Source: Amorphophallus konjac
Lineage: Eukaryota; Streptophyta; Magnoliopsida; Alismatales; Araceae
Assembly: GCA_022559845.1 (NCBI GenBank)
Contig: CM040117.1
Coordinates: 15,338,856-15,402,855 of the forward strand
Length of the DNA stretch: 64,000 nucleotides
Reading direction: 5' to 3'
The notes below the pieces were generated by a model that worked only from the letters and a program-made list of their open reading frames with translations, ran no database searches and had not been told where the DNA came from. Shown piece after piece: positions 23,916 through 36,357 of this stretch; within the stretch, counting starts at the first letter, position 1; the number at the start of each line of letters is the position of its first letter. Made by a program: the position numbers and the translations under genes.

Positions 23916-26900
23916 ATGGCGCCGAGGAGGAGTTCTCGCTCTCAGCAGGGGCAGTCGGCTGGAGGTCAGGAGATCCAGCAGGGGGTCCAGAGGGACCAGG
24001 AGGAGCATAGCAGAGTTCCGGGAGCTACCGAGGCCGCGGATGCTGCGAGAGCTCCGGGGGCCGAGGATTTCTTCCGTGGCATGTACCATCTCATGTCTCA
24101 GCAGTTTGGCGGAGAAGCTGCTGAGGGCTCGTCAATCAGGGGTGGGCCGGGCCGAGCAGTGAGGGACTTCATGCAGTTCCATCCACCTTACTTTAGCGGC
24201 CAGGCAGACCCTGATGCGGCTCGTGATTGGCTCGATGAGATGGAGCGGGTGTTCAGTTCTGCGAAAAGTACTACCGAGGACAGAGTGGTGTTGGCCTACA
24301 ACCAGTTGCAGGGTACGGCTCGGAGGTGGTGGTCTTCCGAGTGGAAGACGTCCTTTCAGCTTCGTCCACTTGAGCAGGTCGAGTGGGGTGACTTTGTCAG
24401 TGCTTTCGAGCGTACGTACTGTCCAGACGTCGTTGCTACGCAGCGGATGCGGGAGTTTCTGGAGCTAGTGCAGGGTGACATGTCCGTGTTGCAGTACAGG
24501 GCCCGATTTGTCGAGCTGGGTCGGTACACACCTCATGTCATGAAGCATGAGAGGGTGAGGACCACGCAATTTGTACAGGGCTTGAGGCTGGAGCTGAGGC
24601 ACCATTTGATCGCGAATGGGGCCACTGATCTAGAGACAGCGTCTCGTGTTGCGATTTTCTTGGAGATGGATATGCAGAGGACTCGAGGACCGATCAGCCA
24701 GGGGCAGTCCGTGTCAGGTCGCAGCCAGCAGTCGGCTACCCAGCAGCAGGGTTTCTTCCAGCATGCGTCGGGTGGTTCAGGAGTACCGGCATCGGCAGCT
24801 TCAGTGACAGGATCTGCGTCTTTTAGCTCGAAGGTCAAGAAGTTCTTGAAGAAGGGTTTCCGTAAGAAGCCCAAGGATCAGGGACAAGCTTCATCGGGCA
24901 GTGTGCAGCAGTCGATTCCTTTGCAGCGTCAGGGATCAGGGGGTGGATCACGAGGACCTTGTCCACGGTGTGGTGGGACCCACCCAGGCAGGCAGTGCAC
25001 GGCGCCGATTATTTGTTTTCGGTGTGACCAGCCAGGGCACATGGCGCGTGACTGTCCACAGAGACCGCCGCAGCAGCAGTTTCCCCAGCAGCAGAGGCAG
25101 CAGCAGCAGCAGCAGCAGGGACAGTATCCGCCGCTACCCAGGTCAGCCAGCGTGGGAGGCAGGCAAAGGGCTCGAGGCCAGATCACGCACTTGACCAGGG
25201 CAGAGGCAGTGGCGTCGCAGCTCGTGGAAGGTACCGTTCAGATTTTGGGTTGTGCGGCTGGGGTTTTGTTTGATTCTGGCGCGTCTCATTCCTTTATTTC
25301 GGAGGATTTCGCATCGAGCGTCGAGGAGCCGGTGACCCAGTTGTCTTGTGATTTGGCGGTGGAGTTGCCTTCGGGTGACTTTATGGTCACTCCGTATTGC
25401 TTCGACCAGGTTCCGGTGTGGATCGATGGCCGGAGTATGCCAGGCAGATTGTATGCGTTGCAGCTTCGGGATTACGATGTGATTCTAGGCATGGATTGGC
25501 TCGAGACTCATGGAGTGGTGGTGGATTGTGGGATGAAGAGGGTCTACTTCCAGCATCCGAGCAAGAGGACCTTCTATTTCCAAGGTATCCGTTCCGCCTC
25601 TTCTCGATTTCTTATCTCTGCTATTCGAGTCCGTCGGTTGCTTGATTCAGGTTGTCAGGGTTTTCTCGCGTCAGTGGTTATGTCTGACCGGATGGAGCCG
25701 GATGTCGAGGACATCGCGGTGGTGTGCGAGTTTCCCGATATTTTTCCTGAGGAGTTGCCTGGATTACCTCCCCAGCGGGAGATCGATTTTGTGATCGAGG
25801 TTGTACCTGGTGCGGGACCTTTGACGAAGGCTCCCTACCGTATGGCCCCCGCTGAACTGAGGGAGTTGAGGGCGTAGTTGCAGGAGCTGCTGGCCAAGGG
25901 GTACATTCGTCTGAGTTTTTCCCCTTGGGGTGCGTCCGTGTTGTTTGTGAAGAAGAAGGACGGTAGTCTGCGGCTGTGCATTGACTATCGGCAACTGAAT
26001 GAAGTGACCGTTAAGAACAAGTATCCGTTGCCGCGGATCGATGACTTGTTCGACCAGCTTCAGTCTGCGCGAGTGTTCTCGCGGATTGATTTGCGGTCAG
26101 GTTAATATCAGCTGAGGATTCGCGAGTCCGATGTGGAGAAGACTGCATTCAGTTCGAGGTACGGGCATTATGAGTTTCTGGTGATGCCGTTTGGGCTCAC
26201 CAATGCCCCAGCTGCCTTTATGGACTTGATGCAGAGGGTGTTTCATCCGTATTTGGACCAGTTTATGGTCATTTTCGTGGATGACATCCTTGTTTATTCG
26301 CGGTCTGCTGAGGAGCACGCGTACCATTTGAGTGTGGTACTGCAGACGTTGCGAGATCACCAGTTGTATGCGAAGCTCAGCAAGTGCGAGTTTTGGCTCA
26401 GCGAGGTGCACTTTCTGGGGCACGTGATTTCTGGTGATGGCATTTCCGTGGATCCCGCCAAGGTCGAGGCTGTGATGCAATGGCCGAGGCCGAGGTCGGT
26501 GACGGAGATCCGGAGTTTCTTGGGGCTTGTGGGTTATTATCGTCGGTTTATCCAGGATTTTTCCCGCATTGCGACCCCAATGACTAGGCTCACGCGGAAG
26601 GATATACCTTTCGTTTGGTCCGAGGAGTGTGAGCAGAGCTTCAGGGAGCTGAAGAGATTGCTTACCTCGGCTCCGGTGTTGGTTTTACCTTCTGGATCGG
26701 GAGGTTTCGTGGTGTGTACAGATGCTTCCGGCGTTGGACTGGGTGCTGTTCTGATGCAGCATGGTAGAGTGGTGGCTTATGCATCTCGGCAGCTAAAGCC
26801 TCACGAGGAGAACTACCCTACCCATGACCTTGAGTTGGCGGCTGTGATCTTCGCGCTGAAGATCTGGAGGCATTATCTGTACGGTGAGAAGTTCGAGGTG

Positions 26901-28595
26901 TTCACTGACCATCAGAGCTTGAGGTACGTGTTCTCGCAGAAGGACCTAAACCTCAGGCAAAGGCGTTGGATGGAGTTCATGAAGGACTATGACTTCACCC
27001 TGTCTTATCAGCCAGGCAGGATGAATGTCGTCGCCGATGCCTTGAGTCGAAAGGTTGCGGTCAATGCCTTGATGTTGAGGAGGTGGAGGCTCTGGGAACA
27101 AGTGCCCGAGGTATCTTTCAGGCTCAAGATTCCCCAGGAGCCAGGGTTGGCTGTGCTTACGAGTCTGACTGTCACTCCTGCTATCCGTCGTCAGGTGACA
27201 GAGGCTCAACATGCGGACCCTGAGTTGCCCCGGATTTTGGCTATGGCTGACGTAGAGCTCGGCGAGGACGGTGCTGCGAGGTTTCGTGGCAGGTTGTACG
27301 TCCCAGCTGAGGAGCAGGTTCGTCGTGCGGTGTTACGCGAGGCTCATGGGAGCAGGTACACTATACACCCGGGTGCGACGAAGATGTATCGGAACTTGCG
27401 GAGGCAGTTCTGGTGGCCTGGCATGAAGAGAGATGTCGCAGAATTTGTGGCCAGGTGCCTGATCTGTCAGCAGGTGAAGGCGGAGCATCAGCGACCAGGC
27501 GGTACTCTCCAGCCCTTGGATGTTCCTGCTTGGAAGTGGGACCATGTGACCACGGATTTTGTGGTGGGGTTGCCAAGAACCCCGAGTGGGCAGGACAGTA
27601 TTTGGTTGCTGGTGGATCGGCTGACGAAGGTGACTCGGTTGCTACCGGTCAAGGTCAGCTGGAGCGTGCCTAAGTTGGCTCGTCTTTATGTGGAGCGGAT
27701 CGTTCCGTTGCATGGGGTTCCCATTTCGATCGTGTCGGATCGGGATCCGCACTTCACTTCTAGATTCTGGAGGAGTTTCCAGCGAGCTCTTGGCACGGAG
27801 TTGGCATTTAGCTCGGCATATCATCCTCAGTCAGATGGTCAGTCTGAGAGGACCATTCAGACTTTGGAGGACATGCTGAGATCCTGCTGCCTGGAGTGGC
27901 AGGGGAGTTGGATACATCACCTACCGTTGGTGGAGTTTGCCTATAACAACAGCTATCATTCGAGCATCGGCATGGCTCCTTATGAGGCATTGTACGGGCG
28001 TCCTTGTCGGACTCCACTCGATTGGTTTGAGGTGGGTGAGCGTGTTTTGACGGGATCGGAATTGGTGCAGCAATGTGTGGATGTTGTGAACCTGGTTCGT
28101 CAGAACATGTTGGCGGCCTAGAGTCGGTAGAAGAGCTATGCTGACCGTAGGAGGCAGCCCCTCGAGTTCGCCGTGGGCGATCATGTGTTCTTGAGAGTTT
28201 CTCCGATGAAGGGGGTGATGCGTTTTGGACGGCGTGGGAAGCTGAGTCCCCGCTATATTGGTCCTTTCGCGATTGTGGAGCGCATCGGTGAGGTTGCTTA
28301 CCGGTTGCAGTTGCCTCCTGAGTTGGCGTCGGTGCATGACGTGTTCCACGTCTCGATGTTGCGGAAGTATATGCTCAATGACTCTCATGTGCTCGAGTTT
28401 TTCGTTTGGCCTGAGGTGACTCCAGATCTTTCTCTCCCAGAGTTTCCGATCCGCGTGGAGGATAGGCGAGAGCAGCGCCTGCGGAACAAGGTCATTCCCT
28501 TGGTAAAGGTCGTGTGGCAGCGACACTCTGGTGGTGAGGCTTCTTGGGAACGTGAGGACGAGATGCGTCAGCAGTTCCCGTATCTGTTTGAGTGA
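23916..28595 (+). pseudogene. gag-pol polyprotein of gypsy D, intact frame with four stops
   Basis: A 1560-codon frame. The start is the ATG of MAPRRSSRSQ, matching the usual Tekay gag start; the frame is open upstream without a conserved start. Order: gag domain about residues 100-210, CCHC knuckle CFRCDQPGHMARDC about 367-380, protease LFDSGASHSF about 450, RT with intact FVDD at 787-790, RNase H about 930-1040, integrase HHCC about 1140-1190 and catalytic Asp, Asp, Glu about 1213, 1274 and 1311. A chromodomain-like tail is at about 1510-1555. Stops are at 25875-25877, 26103-26105, 28119-28121 and 28128-28130. Three of the four are TAG where relatives have Gln, a single C-to-T change in CAG (CHG) context. 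No frameshift. The virion polyprotein cannot be made in full from this copy. Confidence 0.95.
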
Positions 28596-28646
28596 GTCTT
28601 CCTCTTCTTTCCCCTCTGGTTGTTCTCAATTTCGAGGATGAAATTC

Positions 28647-28662
28647 TTTAAGGGGGGAGGGC
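28647..28662 (+). other. Polypurine tract of gypsy D
   Basis: AAGGGGGGAGGGC directly before the 3' LTR. Confidence 0.85.
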
Positions 28663-31230
28663 TGTAATATCCCGGACCTTTCGGATCCTTCTTCGTGGGT
28701 CCCGGATCTGGTTTTCGGAGCGTTCGGCTCTGTTGTGTCCGAAATTTCGTTTCGGACATCTTTCGTGTTCGGATCGGCGCGATCCGGAGTCGTTTCGGAG
28801 GCCCGGAGGCGTTCCGCGGCTTTTTCCGTGCGTGATTTCCGACTTCCGGCGCGGGTTTCGACTTTTCTCTTCGGACGCTCGCTGCGGGTGAACCGGGCTG
28901 TTCACATGGGCACGAGTGGTACCGTTGCGATCGGTACGTTCCGAGGATCGTGGGGGTGTAATTTCCTAATTTTTGATATTTTCCGCATTTTTTGGGTTTT
29001 TCTATAAAACCCTTTTTCTTTTCTCTCTCCCCCACCATCTTCTTCTTCCTCTCTTCTTCTTCCTCCTTCCTCCTCCACGGTGTCTCCCTCCCTCTCCCTC
29101 TCTTCCTCCCGGTTGGCCACGGCGAGCTCCCCTCCGGCTGCAGACGGCGGCGGGGCGACGGCGCGGTGACGTGGGCGGCGGCGAGGCGGTCGTGGGGGCG
29201 TGCGGCGAGCGTGGGAAGCTTAAGGAAGAACGAGGGTTTTCAAGCGTTCTTCGCGATTCGTGGACGATCCGGCGGAGCATTCGCTCCATTGAGGTAGGGT
29301 GACGTTCCCTAGCTCTTCGCCGTTCTTTTCCGTGGTTTGTAGGCCGCGGGGAGGCCGAGAGAGGCATGTTTGGGCATTTTTGGGGTTTTTCCATGTTTTG
29401 GGGGTGAGCCGCCCGATCTATGGTTTTAGCCCATGATTCTATGTTTTGGTGGCTTAGATGCATGCTAGGGGTCCCCAGGGGTCTTCCCCCTTGTTTTCCC
29501 CCTCTCCGGTGGAGGTACGGGGGCGTGGTTGGTGTTTTTGGGGTTTTCCTGCCGTAGCGTGCTCTGGGGCAAGCGACGGTCACTCCAGTGACCGTCACAT
29601 GCTTGTAACGCCCCTAGAGGGGTGCGTTACTTCCATGGGTGTTGGCCTTTGGGGTCGAGGGATGTAACGGTCCTGCGACTGGCCGCCGTTTGCTAGTGAC
29701 GCCCCTGGGCTGGGCCGTCACATGCTTTTCGACCGTTGGTTTTGACCGTTGGGGGTCAGGCCATGTGACGCGCCATTCTAGGTGCGTTATATGCGTGTAA
29801 CGCCCTGGGGCAGGAGCGTTACTTCCTGTGTTTACCCCAGGCGTGAGGGCCATGTAACGCGCTGGTCCAGGTGCGTTACATGTGAGTAACGCGCCCGGGC
29901 AGGGCCGTTACATCCCTTTTTGAATCTGTGCCGTGGAGGGGCGTGTAACGCGCTAGGCTAAGCGCGTTACATCCGTGTAACGCGCTGGGCCTGGGCCGTT
30001 ACTTCCCTTTCCCCCGTGTTGAGTGACGGTCTGCCTTAGACCGCCATTTTAAGTGACGGCCCTAGAGTGGACCGCCATTTGGCAGTGACGGTCTGAGGGT
30101 AGACCGCCACATCCTGAGTTGCCCATGAGGGTGGCAACCTTACTTTTCTCCGACCATGGTCTCCGTGTGACGGGACTAGTGCGTGGGGTGATTCCCACAC
30201 GTTGTCGGGCTTGGGCGTTGTTTTCCGTGACTTGAGAGTCTACTCCTTTAGCGACCCTCCACTAGTCGTAGCCCACCAGTACGCGGTGCTGGTCTCACCT
30301 GGGAGTGGTGTACGGGCACCCACCTTTCGAGACGGTTTGTGGACCGGTTACCGTAGGCCCCTCGTCGTAGCTAGAGTCCGGCTGCGGGGGAAAACCGGTC
30401 AGAGGGCCAGACCTAGGACGCGTGGTCTGTGTGTGCACACGTGGTTGGGGGCGGTTGGACCCACGTCGACGGGCGTGACCCCAGCTAGTCACTTGTTGTG
30501 AGTTACTTTTTGGTGTTTGCGCCTCGGGTAGGACCTACCACGTCAGGCGGTTCACCTGCGGTGGGGTGTAAGACGTCAGGGGACGCTACCGGCTATGCTT
30601 CTAGTGGGTGGTACTCCTGTCGAGTACGGAGTGTCAGGCTGTCAGTCGTATGTTTCCGACCTTCGGGTTTGTCGGTGACCGTTGAGCTTCGGTCTTCTCT
30701 TCGTAGCACGTGTGTCGGTTTGCGTGCCGCAGAGTCTTGCTTTGTAGAGTACAGGGCTTTCCTTTCCGAGGTACTCTCCTACCGCTAGAGTAGTGGTTTC
30801 TCGCTTTGCGAGGTAGGGTTCGAGTGATCCCTACTGAGTCTTGTTCCGAGACTCATTCCCTGCGTGTTTTCACCGTGTTTCAGGTGAGATGCCACCTTCG
30901 GGGAGCGCGTCAGGAGCGCAGCGTGGTGCGGGTGCCCAGAGGTAGTGCCAGAGGTCTGAGCCGGGGGATGCCCCGTGTAGCTGTACTTTTCTTTCTTGTC
31001 ACTGTACTAGTCGTGGACTGTTGTCGTGGTTATTTTATTTTGTGGACCATGTAAATTGTTATCTTATTTCCTGCTTAATATCATAACTGTTTAATTTCTG
31101 CAATTACTTGTGATAACTTTGTAGTTTCCACACCATCCTTTTAACCCTTCCGAGTCTTCGGACTCGTGGGTGGCGGTGCGAGTCTCGGGTTATCGGGCCT
31201 TCCCGGTAATCGGATTCTCGGGTCGTTACA
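28663..31230 (+). repeat. 3' LTR of gypsy D (2568 bp)
   Basis: Starts TGTAATATCC and ends GGTCGTTACA. It aligns without gaps to the 5' LTR. The terminal dinucleotides are intact here. Confidence 0.95.
29575..30110 (+). repeat. Hairpin array in gypsy D 3' LTR
   Basis: Second copy of the array in the 5' LTR, at the same offset (about 910 bp from the LTR start), with the same units and a few C/T differences. Confidence 0.85.
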
Positions 31231-31235
31231 GCACC

Positions 31236-31482
31236 CATGGGCCTAGCCCAAAGAAATAGGCCCAATAGCAAACTCATTAGCCTAATGAGACTCAAACTTA
31301 GGGAAATGACTCAATAACCTAGGTACAAGACTCAAATAAAAGGAAAATTACATGATTATGACTCAAAGAAAATATGAAAATTACATGACTCGACTCAGAG
31401 AAATATGACAGACACAATGGAGCTATGCTAGCAAGCAATCAAAGTTGTAAAAAAATATGAAGGGCGAGAGATGCCCCCATCA
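31236..31482 (-). repeat. Gypsy-type solo LTR E, right part (LTR start on minus strand)
   Basis: Continues the left part after the GCACC duplication of element D. It ends CCCCCATCA, so the minus strand begins TGATGGGGGC, a typical gypsy LTR start. No gene is seen. Confidence 0.8.
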
Positions 31483-33841
31483 TGCTGCACATGATCTTCG
31501 TCAGAAGCAGAATAAATCAAAATGTCATTAACAAAGATCACCATGAACTGATCCAGATATGGACGAAAGATACGCTGCATTAGGTCCATGAAAGCTGCTG
31601 GGGCATTAGTCAAACCAAACGGCATTACCAGAAATTCATAATGACCATATCGGGTACTGAAAGCTATCTTCTCCACATCAGATTCCCGGATCCGCAATTG
31701 AAAGTAGCCAGACCGAAGGTCAATCCGTGAAAAGACAGTAGCAGACTGCAACTGGTCAAACAAATCATCAATCCTGGGGAGCGGATATTTATTCTTGATA
31801 GTCACCTGATTCAGCTGTCTGTAATCAATACAAAGTCTCAGGCTTCCATCTTTCTTTTTCACAAATAGCACTGGAGCACTCCACAGAGAAATATTGGGGC
31901 GAATATAGCCTTTTTCCAACAATTCAAGTAGCTGTGCTCACAGTTCTTTAAGTTCAGCTGGAGCCATTCGGTCGGTGCCTTTGCTAACGGGGCTGTACCA
32001 GGAATCAGTTCAATCACCATTTCAATTTCTCGCTCTGGAGGCAAGCCTGGCAACTCGTCAGGAAACACATCAGGGAACTCACAGATAACAGGAATATCAC
32101 TGACGTCCTGTCGTGGTTTTTCAACAGCAACCACAGAAGCTAAGAATCCCTGGCAACCTGCACTAAGCAACCTATAGGCTCGAATAACAGAAATAATCAA
32201 GCGAGAAGAACGGGATCGAATACCTTGGAAATAAAATGCCAATTTCCCATGTGGCTGAAAATAAACCTTCTTTGATCTGTAATCAACCACAGCTCCATAT
32301 TGCTCCAACCAATCCATACCCAGAATGACGTCATAATCTGCCAGCTGCAACGCATACAATCTCGCCGGCAACTCACGATTATTAATCATGACAGGAGATT
32401 CTTCCAAACACAGAGGCGTGATCATAAAATCTCCAGAAGGCATCTCAACATATAATTCACAAGTTATCTCTGACGTTGGCTCCTCAATGCATGCAATGAA
32501 ATCCTCAGAGATAAAAGAGTGAGAAGCACCAGAATCAAATAAGACACGAGCTGAATGACCATAAAGCATAATCGTACCATCCACCAGATGGGATGCAACC
32601 GCTTCAGCTCGAGAAATATGGGAAACCTTGCCCTTTTGCTTCTTGGATCCGGCTGAAGACTGCAGGGAAGACACTGAAGCTTGCGGATAAAATTGCTGCT
32701 GAGGTTGAGGTATAGAAGGAGGTCTAAACTGCGACTGCTGAGGCTGAGAAAACAGAGGAGCCTGCACCAGCTTCGGCCTCAACGGGCAATCTCGAACAAC
32801 GTGACCAAGCTGGTCACAGCGAAAACAAACAACTGGAAGAGAACATGGCTGACCCCTATGGTGACCACCGCATCTCCGACAAGTCCACGGCTGACTGACA
32901 GCGGAACTCTGACGAGTCTGGGAAGAAGGCGATGTCGGCTGCTGAACAGTACCCGTAGCAGGAGATTCTTACTGAAAGAACTTCTTCTTCTTCTTGAACT
33001 TCTTAAACTTGGGCTTAGAAGAGGAAGAAACACCGCTAACCTCTGACGCGACTGAGGGGACTCCTGCCACTGGCAGTCGGTAAGTCTGCTGAAACTGCAT
33101 CGCCGGCAGAACCAACCGCGTTTGTGGATACCCTCAAGGTCTCGCCATCTCCAGCTCAAGTGCCACAGCTGCCTGGCACGCACCATCTAGATCAGAAACT
33201 CGACTCGCAATCAAAGGTAATTTCAATTCTGGCCTCAACCCTCGCAAGAACTGCTGAGTCTTCAAAGCTTCATTAGCCAGCACATGGGGCGCATACTGAC
33301 CCAATTCCATAAATTTATTCTGATATTGAAGCACAGTCATATCGCCTTGGAATAATCCCACGAACTGGTACATCTTTGCCATCTGCAAACATGCAGGAGT
33401 ATAGGCACGCTCGAAAGCTGCAACAAACTCTGCCTAAGTGATCTGCCAAAGGGGCCTGGAATGAAATGCAATCTGCCACTCGGCTTTCCACCACGTAATG
33501 GCTGCACCTTGGAGCTGAAATGCGGCAAGAATAACCCTCTCGTCCTCCGCGCACTCCATAGACAGGAACACGCGCTCAATCGCATCCAGCCACTGCCTCG
33601 CTACCTCTGGATCAGGCTGTCCGTCGAAAGCAGGCGGATTGAACAAGAGAAATTCTTTAAGAGCCTTGCCTCGACTACCAGGCACTTCAACCTGAGGAGC
33701 AACGACTGGTGCTCGAGGAGGAACTACAGGAACAGCAGGAACAGCAGGAACAACGGGAACTGCATGAGGTTGAGCAGAACCACTCTCCTCTATAGGCGCA
33801 CGCCTAGGGGCTCGAGGAGGTCTTCCTCGACGAGGCGGCAT
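31483..33841 (-). pseudogene. gypsy C gag, protease and N-terminal RT
   Basis: Upstream half of C's polyprotein. It starts at a good ATG (MPPRRGRPPR). Gag domain, then CRRCGGHHRGQPC and a CCHC knuckle CFRCDQLGHVVRDC, protease (FDSGASHSFIS, YDVILGMDWL) and RT fingers and palm. Stops lie at 33434-33436, 33134-33136 and about 32968. A 1-bp deletion near 31975, just before RT, shifts the frame. The RT active site reads FVND (Asn codon 31529-31527), so it had lost a catalytic Asp as well as being cut a few codons later by solo LTR E. Inactive. Confidence 0.9.
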
Positions 33842-33975
33842 CTTGCACTACCGAAAAACATAAAACAACAACAAATCCATCAATCACACGGAAAACAACC
33901 TAAGCCAGCAATAGACAACACGAAGGACTAGCTCTGGACAAATATAAATTCCAATTCCTTATACAAATCCTCAAC
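33842..33975 (-). other. Untranslated leader of gypsy C
   Basis: Short spacer between gag start and primer site. Nothing further seen. Confidence 0.6.
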
Positions 33976-33989
33976 TCCGCTCTGATACC
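33976..33989 (-). other. tRNA-iMet primer binding site of gypsy C
   Basis: Minus strand reads TGGTATCAGAGCGG, two bases from the LTR edge. Confidence 0.9.
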
Positions 33990-33991
33990 AA

Positions 33992-36352
33992 CTATGACGA
34001 CCCAGAGTGTCAGATACCGATATACCGATAACATCGATACACCGATACCAGGAACTGGGGAAGCCACCCAAGAGGCTGATGAGACCCCTAAAGGGTTAGT
34101 GAAGTTTGTCGAGGGGATGCATAACGAATTGCAATCACAAGCGCGCATATTAGATTCAACATTTAAAAATTTAGCAGGAGAGCGGAAGCAATTTAAAATA
34201 AACAAGTGCTAAATATATATACTAGTCCAGAGGCACAAGAGTGCAGTCCAAAAGTACAACTACACGGGACATACCCCGGTAAAAGTACACAAGAGAGCCC
34301 AACAAGGCAACTCGTCTACTGCTGGCAGCTAGGCACGGTCTCCGGGCACACGGGAAACAGCGGGAGACGACGGGCGCGGCTCACCTGAAAGAAGAATGGT
34401 GAGTCACAGCCAGACTCGGTAGGGGTCACGCGGATCCCTACCTCACACTAAACAAGCACACATGCAAAAATAAAGGCAATTAGAGCATGCATTGAATTAA
34501 ATAACAGGCAATGGCATAAATAACTAATCACAATAAAGCTGTAAAATCTAACTAAATAGATATAATAGCTAATACATGCCAATAACGAGTAAGTCCAAAC
34601 AACAGAAACTAAATCTACCAGTAGAATATGCCTCAACTAATCCAAGCAGCAGGGAGTAGGACAACCACTGGGAACAGAAACCAGATGCGTCCACTGACGA
34701 CTTACACTGCGTCTCAAGCACTCGCAGTCGGTAACACGACAAGCTGAGCACGTAAACAGTACCAAACCAAGTGAACAGTCAGAGTGACATTCGTCAATGT
34801 CAGTCCACAGCCTCTGATCACGTGTGCACACACTGACTCTCACCTGAGCCAGGCCCTCTAGCTAGATTTCTCCTTTGGTAGGACGCTACCATTGGCGAGG
34901 AGCCCACGGTACTAGCTTAAAAACCGTGTGATGGGAAACACCCCTCCGCTATCCCCAAGCGGGTCGGTACTCAAAGACCTTAGGGCTACAACAGTGGTTC
35001 CATTGCAAGGAAAGAAAAGCTACTCTATTGGGATTTACAAACATGCCATTATATTATAAAATAACTCAACATGGCATATAAACATTTCGGGAAGCATTAA
35101 AGAATAGGTCGGCAGCTTTTTGAAACTAACAAGCGTGTGGCGGTCTGCTGCCACCGCGTTACAGGTGTGTGACGGTCGGGGAAGGGCGCGTTACATCGGC
35201 TGTGACGCGTCCGCCCCTGGCCGTTATAGCCTTAGAAGCTCCAGCTCAAACTGATCAAATGGGATGTAACGCGCTCGCGGTGGCGCGTTACATCACCCTG
35301 ACGGCCGGTCGACAGGCCGTTAGGTCCACCCGAGACCAAAATTAACGCTAAAGGTTTTTAAACATTCAGAAAACGGTGTAACGCGCTCGCCCAGGCGCGT
35401 TACAGCCTCCTGACGGCCACCCGACAGGCCGTCAGGCCAACCGTCTCAACGGGTCAACGGAATTCAACGGAAATGTAACGGTCGGGAGCCTGACCATTAC
35501 ACTCACTGTGACGCGCCTCCAAAGGGCCGTTACAGTGACGTAACGCGTCCCCTATGGATCGTTACGGATGTGACGGTTCCTGGAAGGACCGTCACACCGT
35601 CTGGGTTACGGACGGGTTATGTTTGCAAGTGAGTTCCCTCCCGAGTGACCGGAATCGCCGGGTAACGACGAAAACCTGTAAAACCTATCAAACCACACGT
35701 CCTAAACAACATAATACCAAAAAAATAACAACATGCAACGCCTACAATGGCTTAAACATGAAGAACGAAGCTTAAACCCTAAACATGGAAAATAACCAAT
35801 ATGCATGCCACATGGGTTTAAACAAGAAACCAAGCTATAGGAAATGATCCTAGTGAGTTCAGGATTCCATCCCCCTACCTCGTGCGAGCCGAAACGGCCG
35901 ATTAGGCCACATGCAAGAGGAGGGTACCGCCGAGCCTCCACACTCCGTCTCGCTCTCACGAGCCACGAAACACGTCAAGGTGGGCGTCCACGTGTTCCTC
36001 TCGACACAAGGAATCCACCGGCGTGCTCCGTGCCTCGAACCGACGTCGTCTTGCCCGAATTCCCTAGGAGAGGGGGAGAGGCGATCGGACAATAGAGAGA
36101 GACCGTGAGGGTGAGTGAGAGATCGACGAGGGGAGAGAGAGGGTGAGGGATTAACGAAAAAAAATAAAGTTAATATATATAATATATTTATTATATATAA
36201 AAACCTTATTATTTCCATAAAACCTCAATTAAATCTAATTAAATCTGAAAAAATACCAGAAAAATTTCTAAAAATCCATGAAAATAGCCGAAAATTCCAG
36301 AATGAGTTCTAGGTCCGAACCACTAAGGATCCATCAAGGCACGGGCCTCACA
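33992..36352 (-). repeat. 5' LTR of gypsy C (2361 bp)
   Basis: Homologous to the 3' LTR with scattered substitutions and small gaps, for example a shorter GAGGGT run near 36100. The inner edge reads TA where the other copy has TG, so one terminal base has mutated. The hairpin array is at about 35120-35605. Confidence 0.9.
35120..35605 (-). repeat. Hairpin array in gypsy C 5' LTR
   Basis: Same units as the 15411-15890 array, including the 12-bp stem GATGTAACGCGC with its complement (about 35263-35294). Confidence 0.8.
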
Positions 36353-36357
36353 GTGCC

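Larger units (their letters stand above)
21183..31230 (+). mobile_element. Ty3/gypsy chromovirus D (Tekay/Del type), complete and young
   Basis: Two LTRs of identical length (2568 bp), primer site, a single gag-pol frame and a polypurine tract, flanked by identical GCACC duplications (21178-21182 and 31231-31235). By my count the LTRs differ at about 38 positions, 1.5 percent, of which about 31 are transitions. It lies at the bottom of the nest and runs opposite to elements A and C. Confidence 0.95.
14279..36352 (-). mobile_element. Ty3/gypsy chromovirus C (Tekay/Del type), split by a nested insertion
   Basis: Ends are TGTGA...TCACA. Flanks are GCGCC (14274-14278) and GTGCC (36353-36357), a 5-bp target duplication with one C-to-T difference at a CpG. 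Read on the minus strand: 5' LTR 33992-36352, primer site, gag, protease, RT, then solo LTR E, then the rest of RT, RNase H, integrase, polypurine tract and 3' LTR. Over about 310 bp the LTRs differ at about 9 positions, near 3 percent. Confidence 0.9.

Noticed and set aside
31488..33841. Active gypsy gag-pol gene
   Set aside because: Several stops, a frameshift near 31975, FVND in the RT site and a later LTR insertion.
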